DNA of 64,000 nt from contig JARGPC010000001.1 in the NCBI GenBank assembly GCA_029212885.1, forward strand, positions 837,651 through 901,650. Reading direction: 5' to 3'. How positions within the stretch are numbered: the first letter of the stretch is position 1; the number at the start of each line of letters is the position of its first letter. Source of the stretch: Coxiellaceae bacterium. GTDB lineage: Bacteria > Pseudomonadota > Gammaproteobacteria > Coxiellales > Coxiellaceae. Below are positions 51,426 to 60,730 of this stretch, one piece after another. A program made the position numbers and the translations under genes. The notes beneath the pieces are model-generated. The model made no database searches and was not told the DNA's origin. It was given only the letters and a program-made list of their open reading frames with translations.

Positions 51426-52873
51426 GTTGTATTGATCCCGAATAGATTAAATAGTAATGTGAAATTTATCCAGATATGACTTGTCTCATAAGTCTGGGCG
51501 AAAATTGATATCAGGCAATAAAATGAGACCGTGAATAATGGTGCAACAAATCGCCGTTTCAACCAGTGTTTCGGTGTTTTTATATTGGCTTGCCGTAGCT
51601 GAGATATGCCGATGGCAGTTGCTAGTATCAGTCCATAAACAATAAATACGTAAAAGTGTTCAAAAGCTTTGAATAAACCAAGTTTCATTGGATACTCAAC
51701 ATACTTCATAAAGTGGTAAAGGGCATTGCCAAAACAGGCTGCAGCCAATGTGGCTATAAAAGCTCTGATGCGTGGGTGCTTTTTAAAACACCTAAAGTAG
51801 GTTGGAAAATAGAAAAACTCGACTAACAACTCTTTATAGTAAAAATAATAGCGATTCCAAAAATCAGCGATACTGACGGCTTGTAAGGGGTTGTTAGTAT
51901 TACGCATGGCATTGAATCCAGCCATGCGTATGGTTGCTACAATAATATGTCCTTTAATAGGTAGGCTTAACATGCTGAATGTAAAATTTGTCGCAACGGC
52001 TATCCAAGCTGTTTGTGTGGATACGTGGTTGCCATTGGCTATGGTATTTAATACATAGGACAGCGAGGGTAAATGAAAGCGTAGATATATCCATGCGAGT
52101 GATAGAAAAAAAACATATAAAACACAGGCCCATAGTAGCAGTGTAACGCCGTTCAGCTGTGTAACAGCTAAGTCATGTGAATTTTTTGCTTCAATTTTAT
52201 CAAGGTAGGCAGCGCCTTTTGGAAACGGCACATTGGTACTGCCCCAGAATGGTTGAAAAATACCAAACTGTTTAACCAGGCCTTTTTTTGTAATGGGCCG
52301 CTTATCCATCAGCGCATAACCAATAAACCAAAAGTATTTAGTCATCACCATGATAAATGCCCATAAATATATTTTGTCGTAATTATTTATTGGCGCATAT
52401 GAGGCTATGGCTTCTAGTAAAAAAAACACGGCAAATAGTAGCATTATGGGCCTTTTGAAAATCGGATGCCCCGAGTATTTTTTAGTTAAAAACAAATACA
52501 GAAAAGCAAACAAAAATAATGCGACTATGGATTCAAAGTGTAACCATTTAATGCTATTCGGGTTTATATTATGGGCGTGTGAAAAAGTTGTTAGGCTCCC
52601 CCAGGGAGCGGCGATTGCCTGAGTTATGAGAGTAAGTGTGCCGAATAACAGCAACTGCCGCCTATACTGTGGGAAGAAGGTCATAAATGACAAGATGCTA
52701 ATAGCAATTAAAGTCATTTTTTGGGAATGTAGTTTGAAGGAAAAAAAGTGAAAAAATAGAATGCCAAATATGAATAATAAGCAGACTTTACCTAACGTTG
52801 TTTGCAGAAAATCAATCAGCGATTTGTCTTGATCTAGTGCTGTTAGTTTTGTAAGCGCACTAGTAATCATCAC
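51422..52873 (-). CDS. MBOAT-like membrane acyltransferase (DltB-like)
   Basis: A 483-residue integral membrane protein with about 11-12 helices. FWNRYYFYYKELLVEFFYFP corresponds to the MBOAT motif FWrRWhisl-LrdYlYiP, and NALYHFMKYVEYPM supplies the likely conserved His. DltB-type MBOATs move D-alanine from carrier protein across the membrane. It starts directly after the adenylating enzyme (adjacent) and overlaps the carrier protein gene by 4 bases. The sequence is distant from Gram-positive DltB, so the acyl group could differ. Confidence 0.72.
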   Translation of the reverse strand: MMITSALTKLTALDQDKSLIDFLQTTLGKVCLLFIFGILFFHFFSFKLHSQKMTLIAISILSFMTFFPQYRRQLLLFGTLTLITQAIAAPWGSLTTFSHAHNINPNSIKWLHFESIVALFLFAFLYLFLTKKYSGHPIFKRPIMLLFAVFFLLEAIASYAPINNYDKIYLWAFIMVMTKYFWFIGYALMDKRPITKKGLVKQFGIFQPFWGSTNVPFPKGAAYLDKIEAKNSHDLAVTQLNGVTLLLWACVLYVFFLSLAWIYLRFHLPSLSYVLNTIANGNHVSTQTAWIAVATNFTFSMLSLPIKGHIIVATIRMAGFNAMRNTNNPLQAVSIADFWNRYYFYYKELLVEFFYFPTYFRCFKKHPRIRAFIATLAAACFGNALYHFMKYVEYPMKLGLFKAFEHFYVFIVYGLILATAIGISQLRQANIKTPKHWLKRRFVAPLFTVSFYCLISIFAQTYETSHIWINFTLLFNLFGINTT

Positions 52874-54451
52874 TTATACCAGCTCTTTTAGTGCATGACG
52901 ATCAATTTTCCCGTTGCTATTGTATGGGATGCTATCCAGGCAATGCACTCGAGAGGGCACCATGTAATGAGGTAGTAGTTCCTGCAATTGCTTTTTTAGA
53001 TTATCGGTACTTAATGAGGCATTAGAAATAAAAGCATGTATATGCTGAGCTATTCCATTTTTTTCTTTAACCACGACTGCGGCAACTTGTTCGCTGCCAC
53101 TGGTTTTCCTAAGGTAAAACTCTATTTCCTCTAATTCAATGCGAAAGCCGTAAATTTTATACTGGTTGTCAAAGCGCCCCATATAATGAAAAAGTCCATG
53201 TTCATCTTGTTTGCATCGATCACCGGTTAAATATACTGTGATCAGGCCGTGCTCAGGATGGTTGATGCGGATGTATTTCTCTTTTGTAGCAACTTCGTTA
53301 TGCCAATACTGTCCGCTTAGTTGGGCCCCTGAGATAACAAGTTGTCCACTTTCTCCTGGTGATAAAAATTTATTGTTTTTATCGATGATTGCCGCGAATG
53401 TGCCGGGGATGGCTCTACCAATAGCTACATTGCCCTGTATAGCTTGATCGGTTTTATTCTGACAATAGGTATGAGAAATACAAGAGACTACTGTTTCTGT
53501 GGGCCCGTATAGATTGTCAATTCGACTATTAGGTGAAGCCTTGCTCCAAAGTTCAGCATTCACAATGGATAATGATTCACCTGCGAATAAGCTTAATCGC
53601 AGTGATGGAAAGCAATCAGGCTTAAGCATCTTCATTTTATGCATGATAACAATCATGGTGGGAACAGTAAAAAAAATACTGATTTCATGTTGACGAATAA
53701 AATGATAAGGGCAATGACGTTGCTGCTTTGGAACTGCATACAGTGTAGCGCCTGCATGCCAGGTTACAAATATATCGAAAATAGAAAGATCAAATGAAAG
53801 ATAAGAGTGCGCAAGTAATCGGTCTTGTTGTGTTAATCGATAGTTTTTTTGCATTTCACCAATAAAATGCGAAAGATTTTTTGTATAGATGGGAACACCC
53901 TTTGGTTCACCTGTAGAGCCTGAGGTGAACATTAAATAGGCTAGGTCATTTTCCCCCATCGCAACAGGCTGTTGCAATGGTGTTAAATCGCTTAACTGCT
54001 CCTTGCCCTGAATGGTATTTATAGATTGTTCTAACGATGGTGATAATATCTCCTTGGGTGCAACAGCCAGCAGATCATCGTCTAATAATTTTAGAGAGTC
54101 CTCATCAATAATTAAAGCATCAATGTCAGAAGATTTTATTAGGCTTTTTATACGCTCCGTGGGAAACGTTGGGTTAAGTGGCACATAGCCGGCACCCATC
54201 CAATGAGCACTAAGCACACCCAAGTAAGTCTCAAGGCTTCCCGAGGCTAAAATACCAACACGCTTGGCTGAGTGTGATTGTAGCCATGCAGCAATATATT
54301 GTGCTCTGCACACCAATTCCGAATAAGAGTAGGTCTTTTCTTTGACTACTAGGGCGGGATGATTGGGGATGTTCTGACTGTGTCTGTATACTGAGTATAC
54401 AGGATTGATTGTTTGTGTTTTCATTTGACCTGATTGCATTGTTTGTATCAC
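52874..54451 (-). CDS. Amino-acid adenylating enzyme (DltA-like)
   Basis: A 525-residue AMP-forming ligase. The core motifs are YLMFTSGSTGEPKGVP (A3), DNLYGPTETVVS (A5), VYLTGDRCKQDEHGLFHYMG (A7), RFDNQYKIYGFRIELEEIE (A8) and YNSNGKIDRHAL (A10 Lys). It is a free-standing adenylation domain like DltA, loading an amino acid onto the carrier protein at 51165. The start Met is followed by an alternative at residue 5 or 10. It overlaps the small membrane gene by 4 bases. Confidence 0.82.
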   Translation of the reverse strand: MIQTMQSGQMKTQTINPVYSVYRHSQNIPNHPALVVKEKTYSYSELVCRAQYIAAWLQSHSAKRVGILASGSLETYLGVLSAHWMGAGYVPLNPTFPTERIKSLIKSSDIDALIIDEDSLKLLDDDLLAVAPKEILSPSLEQSINTIQGKEQLSDLTPLQQPVAMGENDLAYLMFTSGSTGEPKGVPIYTKNLSHFIGEMQKNYRLTQQDRLLAHSYLSFDLSIFDIFVTWHAGATLYAVPKQQRHCPYHFIRQHEISIFFTVPTMIVIMHKMKMLKPDCFPSLRLSLFAGESLSIVNAELWSKASPNSRIDNLYGPTETVVSCISHTYCQNKTDQAIQGNVAIGRAIPGTFAAIIDKNNKFLSPGESGQLVISGAQLSGQYWHNEVATKEKYIRINHPEHGLITVYLTGDRCKQDEHGLFHYMGRFDNQYKIYGFRIELEEIEFYLRKTSGSEQVAAVVVKEKNGIAQHIHAFISNASLSTDNLKKQLQELLPHYMVPSRVHCLDSIPYNSNGKIDRHALKELV

Positions 54452-54660
54452 TCTATCAGTAACTTTATCCAGCTATAGACGAACGCAAAAACCGCAAATC
54501 CCAATGCAGCAACAAGTATGAATAGCACCGCTGTGGCGGGTAGTTGTAGCACGGTTGAAATCATCGGGTAACGCCAGCAGGCAATGACAAGGACGATCAT
54601 CATGATGATCGCTTTAATGCGCAGTCGGCGCATTTTATTTATGTCGTATTGATTAAGCAT
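54448..54660 (-). CDS. Small two-helix membrane protein at the head of the dlt-like operon
   Basis: A 70-residue protein with a basic N-terminus (KMRRLRIK) and two membrane helices (IIMMIVLVIACW; AVLFILVAALGFAVFAFVY). It overlaps the adenylating gene by 4 bases. In Gram-positive dlt operons a small membrane protein, DltX, holds the same first position, but DltX is shorter with one helix, so homology is not shown. Confidence 0.6.
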   Translation of the reverse strand: MLNQYDINKMRRLRIKAIIMMIVLVIACWRYPMISTVLQLPATAVLFILVAALGFAVFAFVYSWIKLLIE

Positions 54661-54775
54661 GCGCTATTGTACTGTGAATAAGCTCGTGATGTAAAATGAT
54701 GCTGTACTTTATTTAAATAAATCATTATTATTTCTAGCTGATTTTGAGATGATAAGTTTTTATGGGAGAAGGGTA

Positions 54776-55399
54776 ATGCGATTGTTTAGGTGGTGTGGGG
54801 CCGGGGCTGCGGCAGACGCCATAAAAAAAGAAATGGATAAGCTGGCTGAAGAGGCTATTCGTACTCCGCTTGAGCGTGATGATGACGATTATGCGCGCCG
54901 CCTAGAGCGACTGCAGCAGCGAGCAGGGGCTATAATCTTAGAAAATGGAGCATACTGCACGATTGATCAATGCAGTGCTTTACTTAATCGAATGGTCGTA
55001 GGAAACCCTTACGGTTTTATGCAGGTAAGGCAGCCGGGCAGTAACCGCCCTGAGCATTATTGTGTGTTGGTGCAGGGTATGCAGGCTCATGTGGTCAATA
55101 AATTTTTGTTAAAGCATCCTTATCGTGATGGCCAATACGCCACCGGTAAGCACAATGGTACGGTGACAGCTCAACAAACGTTGCAAAGAATTGAAGCGAG
55201 TGGTTTGATGAGGAAAGAGCTGTTAGCGCCTACTGCTATGGGTGGTCGTATAGCGGTATTGATTGGGGTGACTACAAAAATTGACTCATTGCATCGTTTG
55301 CATTTTGAGCAGCTAAAAAAAGATGTGGCGGCTAAAAGAGCGCCAACTACGCTAGAGGCGCTTGAAGCTAAAAACCATGCTCGAATGGTGGTACGTTAG
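54776..55399 (+). CDS. Unknown protein, 207 residues
   Basis: I do not recognise it. The ATG at 54776 has GGGAGAAGGG directly upstream and is preferred to the ATG at 54749. The N-terminus is helical and charged (KKEMDKLAEEAIRTP, DDDDYARRLERLQQR), and the middle has a compact strand region (YGFMQVRQPGSNRPEHYCVLVQ). There is no signal peptide or membrane helix. Low-similarity orphan genes of this kind are frequent among effectors, but nothing here proves it. midA follows after 27 bases. Confidence 0.55.
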   Translation: MRLFRWCGAGAAADAIKKEMDKLAEEAIRTPLERDDDDYARRLERLQQRAGAIILENGAYCTIDQCSALLNRMVVGNPYGFMQVRQPGSNRPEHYCVLVQGMQAHVVNKFLLKHPYRDGQYATGKHNGTVTAQQTLQRIEASGLMRKELLAPTAMGGRIAVLIGVTTKIDSLHRLHFEQLKKDVAAKRAPTTLEALEAKNHARMVVR

Positions 55400-55426
55400 T
55401 AGTAAGTAATTACCTAGGATTGCTAT

Positions 55427-56524
55427 ATGACCATTAGCCTACCAGCCCCGAATGCTGACCAGCAAGCGCACAGCCAATTACTGGTTAAGCATATCAATCG
55501 CCATATTGTGAACAATGGTCCATTACCATTTGTCGAATTTATGCAAATGGCGTTGTATGAGCCAGGCATGGGTTATTATGTCGCCGGTTCGCATAAAATT
55601 GGTGAGCAAGGTGATTTTGTTACCGCACCAGAAATTTCTTCGTTATTTAGTTATGCGTTAGCCAATCAATGCGCGAAAGAATTAAAGCAGTTCGGCGGCG
55701 GTGATGTTTTAGAATTCGGTGCCGGCACCGGCCGCATGGCGTACGATGTTTTATTCCAGTTACAACAACTCAATCAATTGCCCGAGCATTATTATATTGT
55801 TGAAATAAGTCCAGAGCTGATTGAGCGTCAGAAAAAAACATTGGGCGAAACCCCTGAATTGCTGCAGCGTGTTAAATGGCTATCAGAGCTACCGCAAGGT
55901 TTTAAAGGTGTGGTGTTGGCTAATGAAGTACTCGACGCTATGCCAGTGGAGTTATTTTGTTATCACGAAAATACTATGCATCGTGGTTTGGTGGGGCAGG
56001 TTGATAACCAATGGCAATTGTTGTGGCAAACTTGTGAGGAGGATTGGTTGCCAGCTGACATAACCCAATATAAAAGTGAATGGCCGCAACCGTATTTATC
56101 TGAGTTTAATCCAAGTATGCAAAGTTGGTTGCAACAACTGAGTGATGCGATGCAGCAAGGCACAGTACTGTTAATTGATTATGGTTTTAGTGCTGGCGAA
56201 TACTATCATTCAGAACGTAAGCAAGGTACGTTGATGTGTCATTATCGTCATCATGCGCATGCCGATCCGTTATTGTACCCAGGCTTACAAGACATAACCG
56301 CTCATGTCGATTTTACAGCAGTGGAGAATGCAGCAATTAAGGCGGGTTTTGTCGTTGATGGTTTAACAACTCAGGCGAATTTTTTATTAGCCAATAATGT
56401 TATCGATTTTCAAACCGCTAGCGATCCTGAGCTGGCATTAAAACAGTCGCAACAATTACAGAAGCTTTTGATGCCAAATGAAATGGGTGAGCTATTTAAA
56501 GTGATGGCTTTGTCAAAGCATTAG
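55427..56524 (+). CDS. MidA/NDUFAF7-family methyltransferase
   Basis: A 365-residue SAM-dependent arginine-type methyltransferase of the DUF185 family. The N-terminal FVEFMQMALYEPGMGYYV, the GDFVTAPEISSLF segment and motif I VLEFGAGTGRMAYDV are family marks; VVLANEVLDAMPVELF follows. The eukaryotic member methylates a complex I subunit; the bacterial target is unknown. Confidence 0.9.
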   Translation: MTISLPAPNADQQAHSQLLVKHINRHIVNNGPLPFVEFMQMALYEPGMGYYVAGSHKIGEQGDFVTAPEISSLFSYALANQCAKELKQFGGGDVLEFGAGTGRMAYDVLFQLQQLNQLPEHYYIVEISPELIERQKKTLGETPELLQRVKWLSELPQGFKGVVLANEVLDAMPVELFCYHENTMHRGLVGQVDNQWQLLWQTCEEDWLPADITQYKSEWPQPYLSEFNPSMQSWLQQLSDAMQQGTVLLIDYGFSAGEYYHSERKQGTLMCHYRHHAHADPLLYPGLQDITAHVDFTAVENAAIKAGFVVDGLTTQANFLLANNVIDFQTASDPELALKQSQQLQKLLMPNEMGELFKVMALSKH

Positions 56525-56795
56525 TGTATATGTTTTCTAGTATGCTGAATTTAATAAATATTTATGTGGATTAGTGCTGCAAATTACGCCTGATACGTTG
56601 TTGTTTAAATTGACTCGGTTAGCACTTCATTTATCTCTGTCGCTTGCAATTAGTGAGTAATGATTTTAAGTATCTTGCTGAGCAACAGTGCAAGCGTAAA
56701 AATCAGAAAGGCAAAGCAATTGGTGATATTTTCCTGCTATTCGGCTGCTCCTAAAGGTTGTTTCGGTGCGTCATTTGATGGGTTTATTGTGGCTT

Positions 56796-56811
56796 TGGCA
56801 CGCTTATTGCA
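56796..56811 (+). promoter_or_regulatory. Sigma-54 promoter
   Basis: TGGCACGCTTATTGCA matches the sigma-54 consensus TGGCAC-N5-TTGCA with the -24 GG and -12 GC separated by the required 10 bases. Transcription would start near 56822, which is 60-66 bases before the small gene's ATG. No enhancer site was identified. Confidence 0.75.
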
Positions 56812-56881
56812 TCATATAAAAATAAATATTAGCGGGTACCACGGTGCTATTCATATGGCCACGGGCATAAAAACAGGAAGA

Positions 56882-57100
56882 ATGGAAATGGATACAGAGA
56901 TTATAAATCCTGAGACTGGAGCGATAGAAAAGCATGCCGCTGCGAAAGAAATGAAAGTGACAGTGAGCACACAACAGTTTAATGAGGTATTAGGTGTAGG
57001 CAGAGGAGCAGGCTTAGATACGGGAAGGCTTTTTAAGCCGAGACTGCAGCAGGAAGTGGAAGCAAAGGCGGCGAGTGCCTCTTTTCCGTTAGCGTCCTAG
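56882..57100 (+). CDS. Small protein behind the sigma-54 promoter
   Basis: A 70-72 residue protein of unknown family. ATGs at 56882 and 56888 are possible; AGGA sits 8 bases before the latter, giving MDTEIINPETGAIEKH. The middle is KVTVSTQQFNEVLGVGRGAG and the C-terminus is Ala/Ser-rich. It is hydrophilic with no signal or membrane segment. A longer in-frame extension upstream of 56822 would lie before the predicted transcription start and is rejected. Its 3' end overlaps the convergent cca by 12 bases. Sigma-54 control suggests a flagellar, nitrogen, stress or envelope response, not further specified. Confidence 0.6.
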   Translation: MEMDTEIINPETGAIEKHAAAKEMKVTVSTQQFNEVLGVGRGAGLDTGRLFKPRLQQEVEAKAASASFPLAS

Positions 57101-58165
57101 CTGCAAAGTTTGTTGGCGTAATTGATCAATAGCGTGTGCCAATTCCCTGCCTTGTAGGCCTTTATCCAGCAGCGGTTGAATATCAATTTGTTGCACTTTA
57201 TGCAGTGCGGCTGTTAGCGTGTTGCGATGATCCATGCTATCACTGCAGGCGCGTGCGACATCAATAAATTCAAAAAATCGTTCGGGCCGTCGTATCGCAT
57301 CGCAACTTTTTAATAGTTGTAAGGTTTGCTCAGCATCCAAAGTATCTTGCTGATAGTTTACTAGTTGTTGTACGGTTAGTTGCATTAACTCACTAAATGG
57401 CTTCGGTGGTTTAATGTGTTTGATTAGCTTTTTAATATGATCAATATCCAGCGTATGACAAAAACTTGCAAAGCGCACCGCAGGGTTTTGGCTTAGTATG
57501 CAGGCTTTAATTAAAGCCTGGCTATTTTGTGTGGTGAGTTGTAAGCCCGGCATGACTTTTTCAAGTGCATTAATTTTGTCGAGTAATTGGAAAAAGCGTA
57601 ATGGTTCGACTTCTTGTAAAGCTTTATAGCATTCGGCCCACACGCGCTCAGGCACTAAGGCATCAATTTCGCCATTGTTCACCATGGATTTCATTAAAAG
57701 AATGGTTTCATCAGCAATGGTGAAGTCGGGGAAACGGGCATGAAAGCGAGCCAAGCGCAAAATACGCACAGGGTCTTCGCTAAAAGCGGTGGACACATGG
57801 CGCAATAGCCGTTGCTCAATATCTTGCTGGCCATGATAAGGGTCGATCAGATTGCCGTCTTTATCTTGCGCAATGGCGTTAATCGTGAGGTCACGTCGCA
57901 TTAAGTCTTGTTCGAGTGTCACATCAGGGTTGGCATAAAATTCGAAGCCTTTGTAGCCCAGTGCCACTTTTTTTTCTGTACGTGCTAAAGCGTATTCTTC
58001 TTTAGTGTCGGGGTGTAAAAATACAGGGAAATCCTTGCCGACCGGTTTAAAACCGCGTGCAACCATGTCGTCAACATTGCTGCCAACCACTACCCAATCG
58101 CGCTCATTAACGGGGCGTCCCAGCAAGCTGTCGCGTACGGCGCCACCGACTAAATAAATATTCAT
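57089..58165 (-). CDS. cca: CCA-adding tRNA nucleotidyltransferase
   Basis: Adds or repairs the 3' CCA end of tRNA. IYLVGGAVRDSLLGRPVNERDW is the nucleotidyltransferase head (quoted in part: VGGAVRDSLLG), EYALARTEKK and RRDLTINAIAQDKDG follow, and PERVWAECYKAL begins the body. At 358 residues it is shorter than the 412-residue E. coli enzyme and I do not see its HD phosphohydrolase motif, so it is probably the nucleotidyltransferase-only form. Confidence 0.94.
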   Translation of the reverse strand: MNIYLVGGAVRDSLLGRPVNERDWVVVGSNVDDMVARGFKPVGKDFPVFLHPDTKEEYALARTEKKVALGYKGFEFYANPDVTLEQDLMRRDLTINAIAQDKDGNLIDPYHGQQDIEQRLLRHVSTAFSEDPVRILRLARFHARFPDFTIADETILLMKSMVNNGEIDALVPERVWAECYKALQEVEPLRFFQLLDKINALEKVMPGLQLTTQNSQALIKACILSQNPAVRFASFCHTLDIDHIKKLIKHIKPPKPFSELMQLTVQQLVNYQQDTLDAEQTLQLLKSCDAIRRPERFFEFIDVARACSDSMDHRNTLTAALHKVQQIDIQPLLDKGLQGRELAHAIDQLRQQTLQLGR

Positions 58166-58188
58166 GCCTTCATTTTATATGGCATCCA

Positions 58189-59085
58189 TTGATATTGCAT
58201 CATATAATGGCCAATCATTCATATGACCAAAGTGAGATAAGCGTGTTATTTGTGCAATACATAGTGCCGCAGAAGTTATTAACTAAAATCGTTGCCAAGT
58301 TGACCCGTATAAAGATGGGTAAATTAACCACAGCCTTTATACGGTGGTTTGTGAAGCATTTTTCAGTGGATATGCAGCTGGCGCTGCAGCCGGATATTGA
58401 GCAGTATCAGACGTTTAATGCATTTTTCACCCGCGAACTAAAGCCAGGCGCGCGACCGAATCAAGCCAGCTCGATACAACAAATGATCTCCCCGGTTGAT
58501 GGCGCGATTAGTGCGCATGGTCAAATACAGCGCGGCACGATATTACAAGCCAAAGGCTGTGACTATACCATTGATGCGTTATTAGGCACGGGCAATGATT
58601 GGGTATCTTACTTTCAACAAGGCGCATTTATGACGGCGTATTTATCACCACGTGATTATCATCGTATCCATATGCCAATATCGGGTACATTGCGCGCGAT
58701 GAACTATGTGCCAGGTAAATTATTTTCTGTTAACCAGCAAGCAGTGGCAGGTATTCCTGGTTTATTCGCTCGCAATGAGCGCACAGTATGTTTATTTGAA
58801 ACTGATCAAGGGCGTGTGGCAGTCATCTTGGTTGGTGCTATGTTGGTGGGTAATATGGAAGTGGTGTGGCATGGGACCATCAACGCCAGTCACAGTGATC
58901 AGCCAGCGCATTGGCAATACAAAAATAATGAAGTGCAACTGACTCAAGGTGACGAGTTGGGTCGTTTTAATATGGGTTCAACTGTTATTATTCTAACCGA
59001 GCACCCTGATTTTACATGGCTGCCATCATTGGAAACAGATACGCCATTGCAAATGGGGCAGGTCATCGGTACGTTCAAGGGGTAA
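58189..59085 (+). CDS. psd: Phosphatidylserine decarboxylase proenzyme
   Basis: Makes phosphatidylethanolamine at the inner membrane. The enzyme cleaves itself at the Gly-Ser of FNMGSTVIIL to form the pyruvoyl group. FYAMTAYLSPRDYHRIHMP-type motif is present as LSPRDYHRIHMP, and SPVDGAISAHG is the other signature. The start is uncertain: ATGs at 58189 and 58207, or GTG at 58243 (VLFVQYIVPQ), which aligns best with the E. coli N-terminus. Confidence 0.95.
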   Translation: MILHHIMANHSYDQSEISVLFVQYIVPQKLLTKIVAKLTRIKMGKLTTAFIRWFVKHFSVDMQLALQPDIEQYQTFNAFFTRELKPGARPNQASSIQQMISPVDGAISAHGQIQRGTILQAKGCDYTIDALLGTGNDWVSYFQQGAFMTAYLSPRDYHRIHMPISGTLRAMNYVPGKLFSVNQQAVAGIPGLFARNERTVCLFETDQGRVAVILVGAMLVGNMEVVWHGTINASHSDQPAHWQYKNNEVQLTQGDELGRFNMGSTVIILTEHPDFTWLPSLETDTPLQMGQVIGTFKG

Positions 59086-59413
59086 TGATGAGAGTGGCAG
59101 AGTCAAAACTGACTTGTGTGAATTGACAGTGATGGTAAGTGAATTGCGTGCTGCAAAACGGCCCGTCACCCATATTAATAATTGCCGCATTAAAGCCATT
59201 ATCACCTACCAGTGACACAGCATATTTAGGAAACGGTAAAAACGGCGCTGAAATCACCGAGGGGGTTTGTCGTATGACTCGGCCAAGGTATTGGCCAAAG
59301 CGTGTTGTTGCTGTGAAATCGGTGTTGGTGTTATTGGTAATGGTTAGTAAGGCGCTATTAGCAACAATGACTTGCGTGATTGCAATTAAAGGCAGTATTA
59401 ATAAAAGTCTCAT
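59075..59413 (-). CDS. Small secreted protein of unknown function
   Basis: A 112-residue protein with a signal peptide (LLLILPLIAITQVIVANS). The mature part is short, beta-rich, with two Cys (PFCSTQF, YHHCQF) that could pair. No family recognised. It is 8 bases downstream of the first gene of the membrane array below, same strand, and its 3' end overlaps psd by 11 bases. Confidence 0.6.
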   Translation of the reverse strand: MRLLLILPLIAITQVIVANSALLTITNNTNTDFTATTRFGQYLGRVIRQTPSVISAPFLPFPKYAVSLVGDNGFNAAIINMGDGPFCSTQFTYHHCQFTQVSFDSATLIITP

Positions 59414-59421
59414 AAAAATGA

Positions 59422-59847
59422 TTACTCGGTATTAGTGGGTTTTTTACAAGAAAACCACACATTGCTGTTAGGCATAAACAATATAACAATAATAATGACC
59501 TGTAGGAAAAACCAAGTAAAGACAAATATATTATCGACGATTGTCGCACCTTCTAGGGTGTGGGTAATATAATTCAAAAAGGTATGGATCAGGATATATA
59601 GAATCATGACAATGCGCGCCCAATTTTTTCCTTTATGCATAAAGTAAACGCAGCAGGCTGTGATTATGATATAGGTGGTTAAATTTAGCAGGCTAAATCC
59701 AATATTGTATTTATAAAACGTTAACGGCCTAACGTAAGCTAATTTTAAAGCGGTGTATTGCAGTATGGCAGTTAAGCAAATAACGAACAGCGATAAGATT
59801 AGTAATTGACAGGCTATTCTAACGGATCTAGGTGGCGAGCTATGCAT
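59422..59847 (-). CDS. Four-helix membrane protein of the SNxWF family, one unit
   Basis: A 141-residue membrane protein with four helices. It has the family marks GKNWARIVMILY after helix 2 and LFMPNSNVWFSC at the C-terminus. It is the shortest of four neighbouring genes (59422-61993) made of the same repeated unit, and overlaps the next by 8 bases. Family unknown to me. Confidence 0.75.
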   Translation of the reverse strand: MHSSPPRSVRIACQLLILSLFVICLTAILQYTALKLAYVRPLTFYKYNIGFSLLNLTTYIIITACCVYFMHKGKNWARIVMILYILIHTFLNYITHTLEGATIVDNIFVFTWFFLQVIIIVILFMPNSNVWFSCKKPTNTE

Positions 59848-60730
59848 CGTTGGTTCCGGGGTGTTTTTTTGTTTTTTTATTTACAAATTTAAACCAGCTG
59901 TTGCTGCTAGGGCAATATAATAGGGTTAAGCTGATGGCATTTAGCAGTAAAAAAACATTCACTAGTGTTTCAATTGTCGTCGTATAGCCCATAAGGTTGT
60001 GGGTATAAAAGTGGAACAATATGCGATAAATGGCATAGATAAGAAATATGGTGCGACCCCACTTTTTTTGTCGAGAGATGGCTATTAGTAGAGTAGTCAT
60101 AAGGATTAAGTGAATTGGTGTGTCAATTAATAGCTCGATAGTGCTATTGGTTGAGAATAGCCAAATCGGCTGGTTGATTTGGCGGTAATAAAAATAAGCT
60201 AATACAGCGGCTGCAAGAAAAAAAACAATGTTGAGTAACTGTAATTGCACGGCGAGCACTACAGTTTTTGGCTTTTTTCTAACGGGAATATTGTCAACAG
60301 GTTGTGTTTTTTTTCCTTTAAACCAGGCGTTACTGTCTGGTGAGAATAATAAGGTGATGCTAATGGTTACTAAAAGGAAATAGCACAATAGAAATATATC
60401 GGCCGCTAAGCTGCTGGCTAGTAACGTATGCTTGCTATAATTAATAAGAGCGTGACCTAAGATATATATTGAAAAAAAAATTCGACCCCATTGATTTCTT
60501 TGGCTGACAAGGAAGATGGCAGTACAGATGACGACTAGATAAAGGCCAACATCAGTCATCATTTTGGGCGTGCTATAGGTATAATAAGTTTCAGGCGATG
60601 TGCCGAGCACTTTATAGACTGTATAAGCGAACAATACAATCAAGAGCTGATCGATGACGGTTAGGCACATCAGTTGAATGGCAAGCTTAATGGTTCTGGG
60701 GGGCGGGGTCTTCACTTTTGTTTTGGGCAT
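59840..60730 (-). CDS. SNxWF-family membrane protein, two fused units
   Basis: A 296-residue protein of two tandem units, each four helices. Unit 1 has RNQWGRIFFSIYI and LLFSPDSNAWFKG; unit 2 has KKWGRTIFLIYAI and LLYCPSSNSWFKF. Each unit starts with a Pro/Lys-rich linker (KVKTPPPRT; RKKPKTV). It overlaps its neighbours on both sides by 8 and 19 bases. Confidence 0.75.
   Translation of the reverse strand: MPKTKVKTPPPRTIKLAIQLMCLTVIDQLLIVLFAYTVYKVLGTSPETYYTYSTPKMMTDVGLYLVVICTAIFLVSQRNQWGRIFFSIYILGHALINYSKHTLLASSLAADIFLLCYFLLVTISITLLFSPDSNAWFKGKKTQPVDNIPVRKKPKTVVLAVQLQLLNIVFFLAAAVLAYFYYRQINQPIWLFSTNSTIELLIDTPIHLILMTTLLIAISRQKKWGRTIFLIYAIYRILFHFYTHNLMGYTTTIETLVNVFLLLNAISLTLLYCPSSNSWFKFVNKKTKKHPGTNDA

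Noticed and set aside
56660..56881. Longer N-terminus for the small sigma-54-controlled gene
   Set aside because: It would begin before the predicted transcription start near 56822 and shows no protein-like conservation marks.
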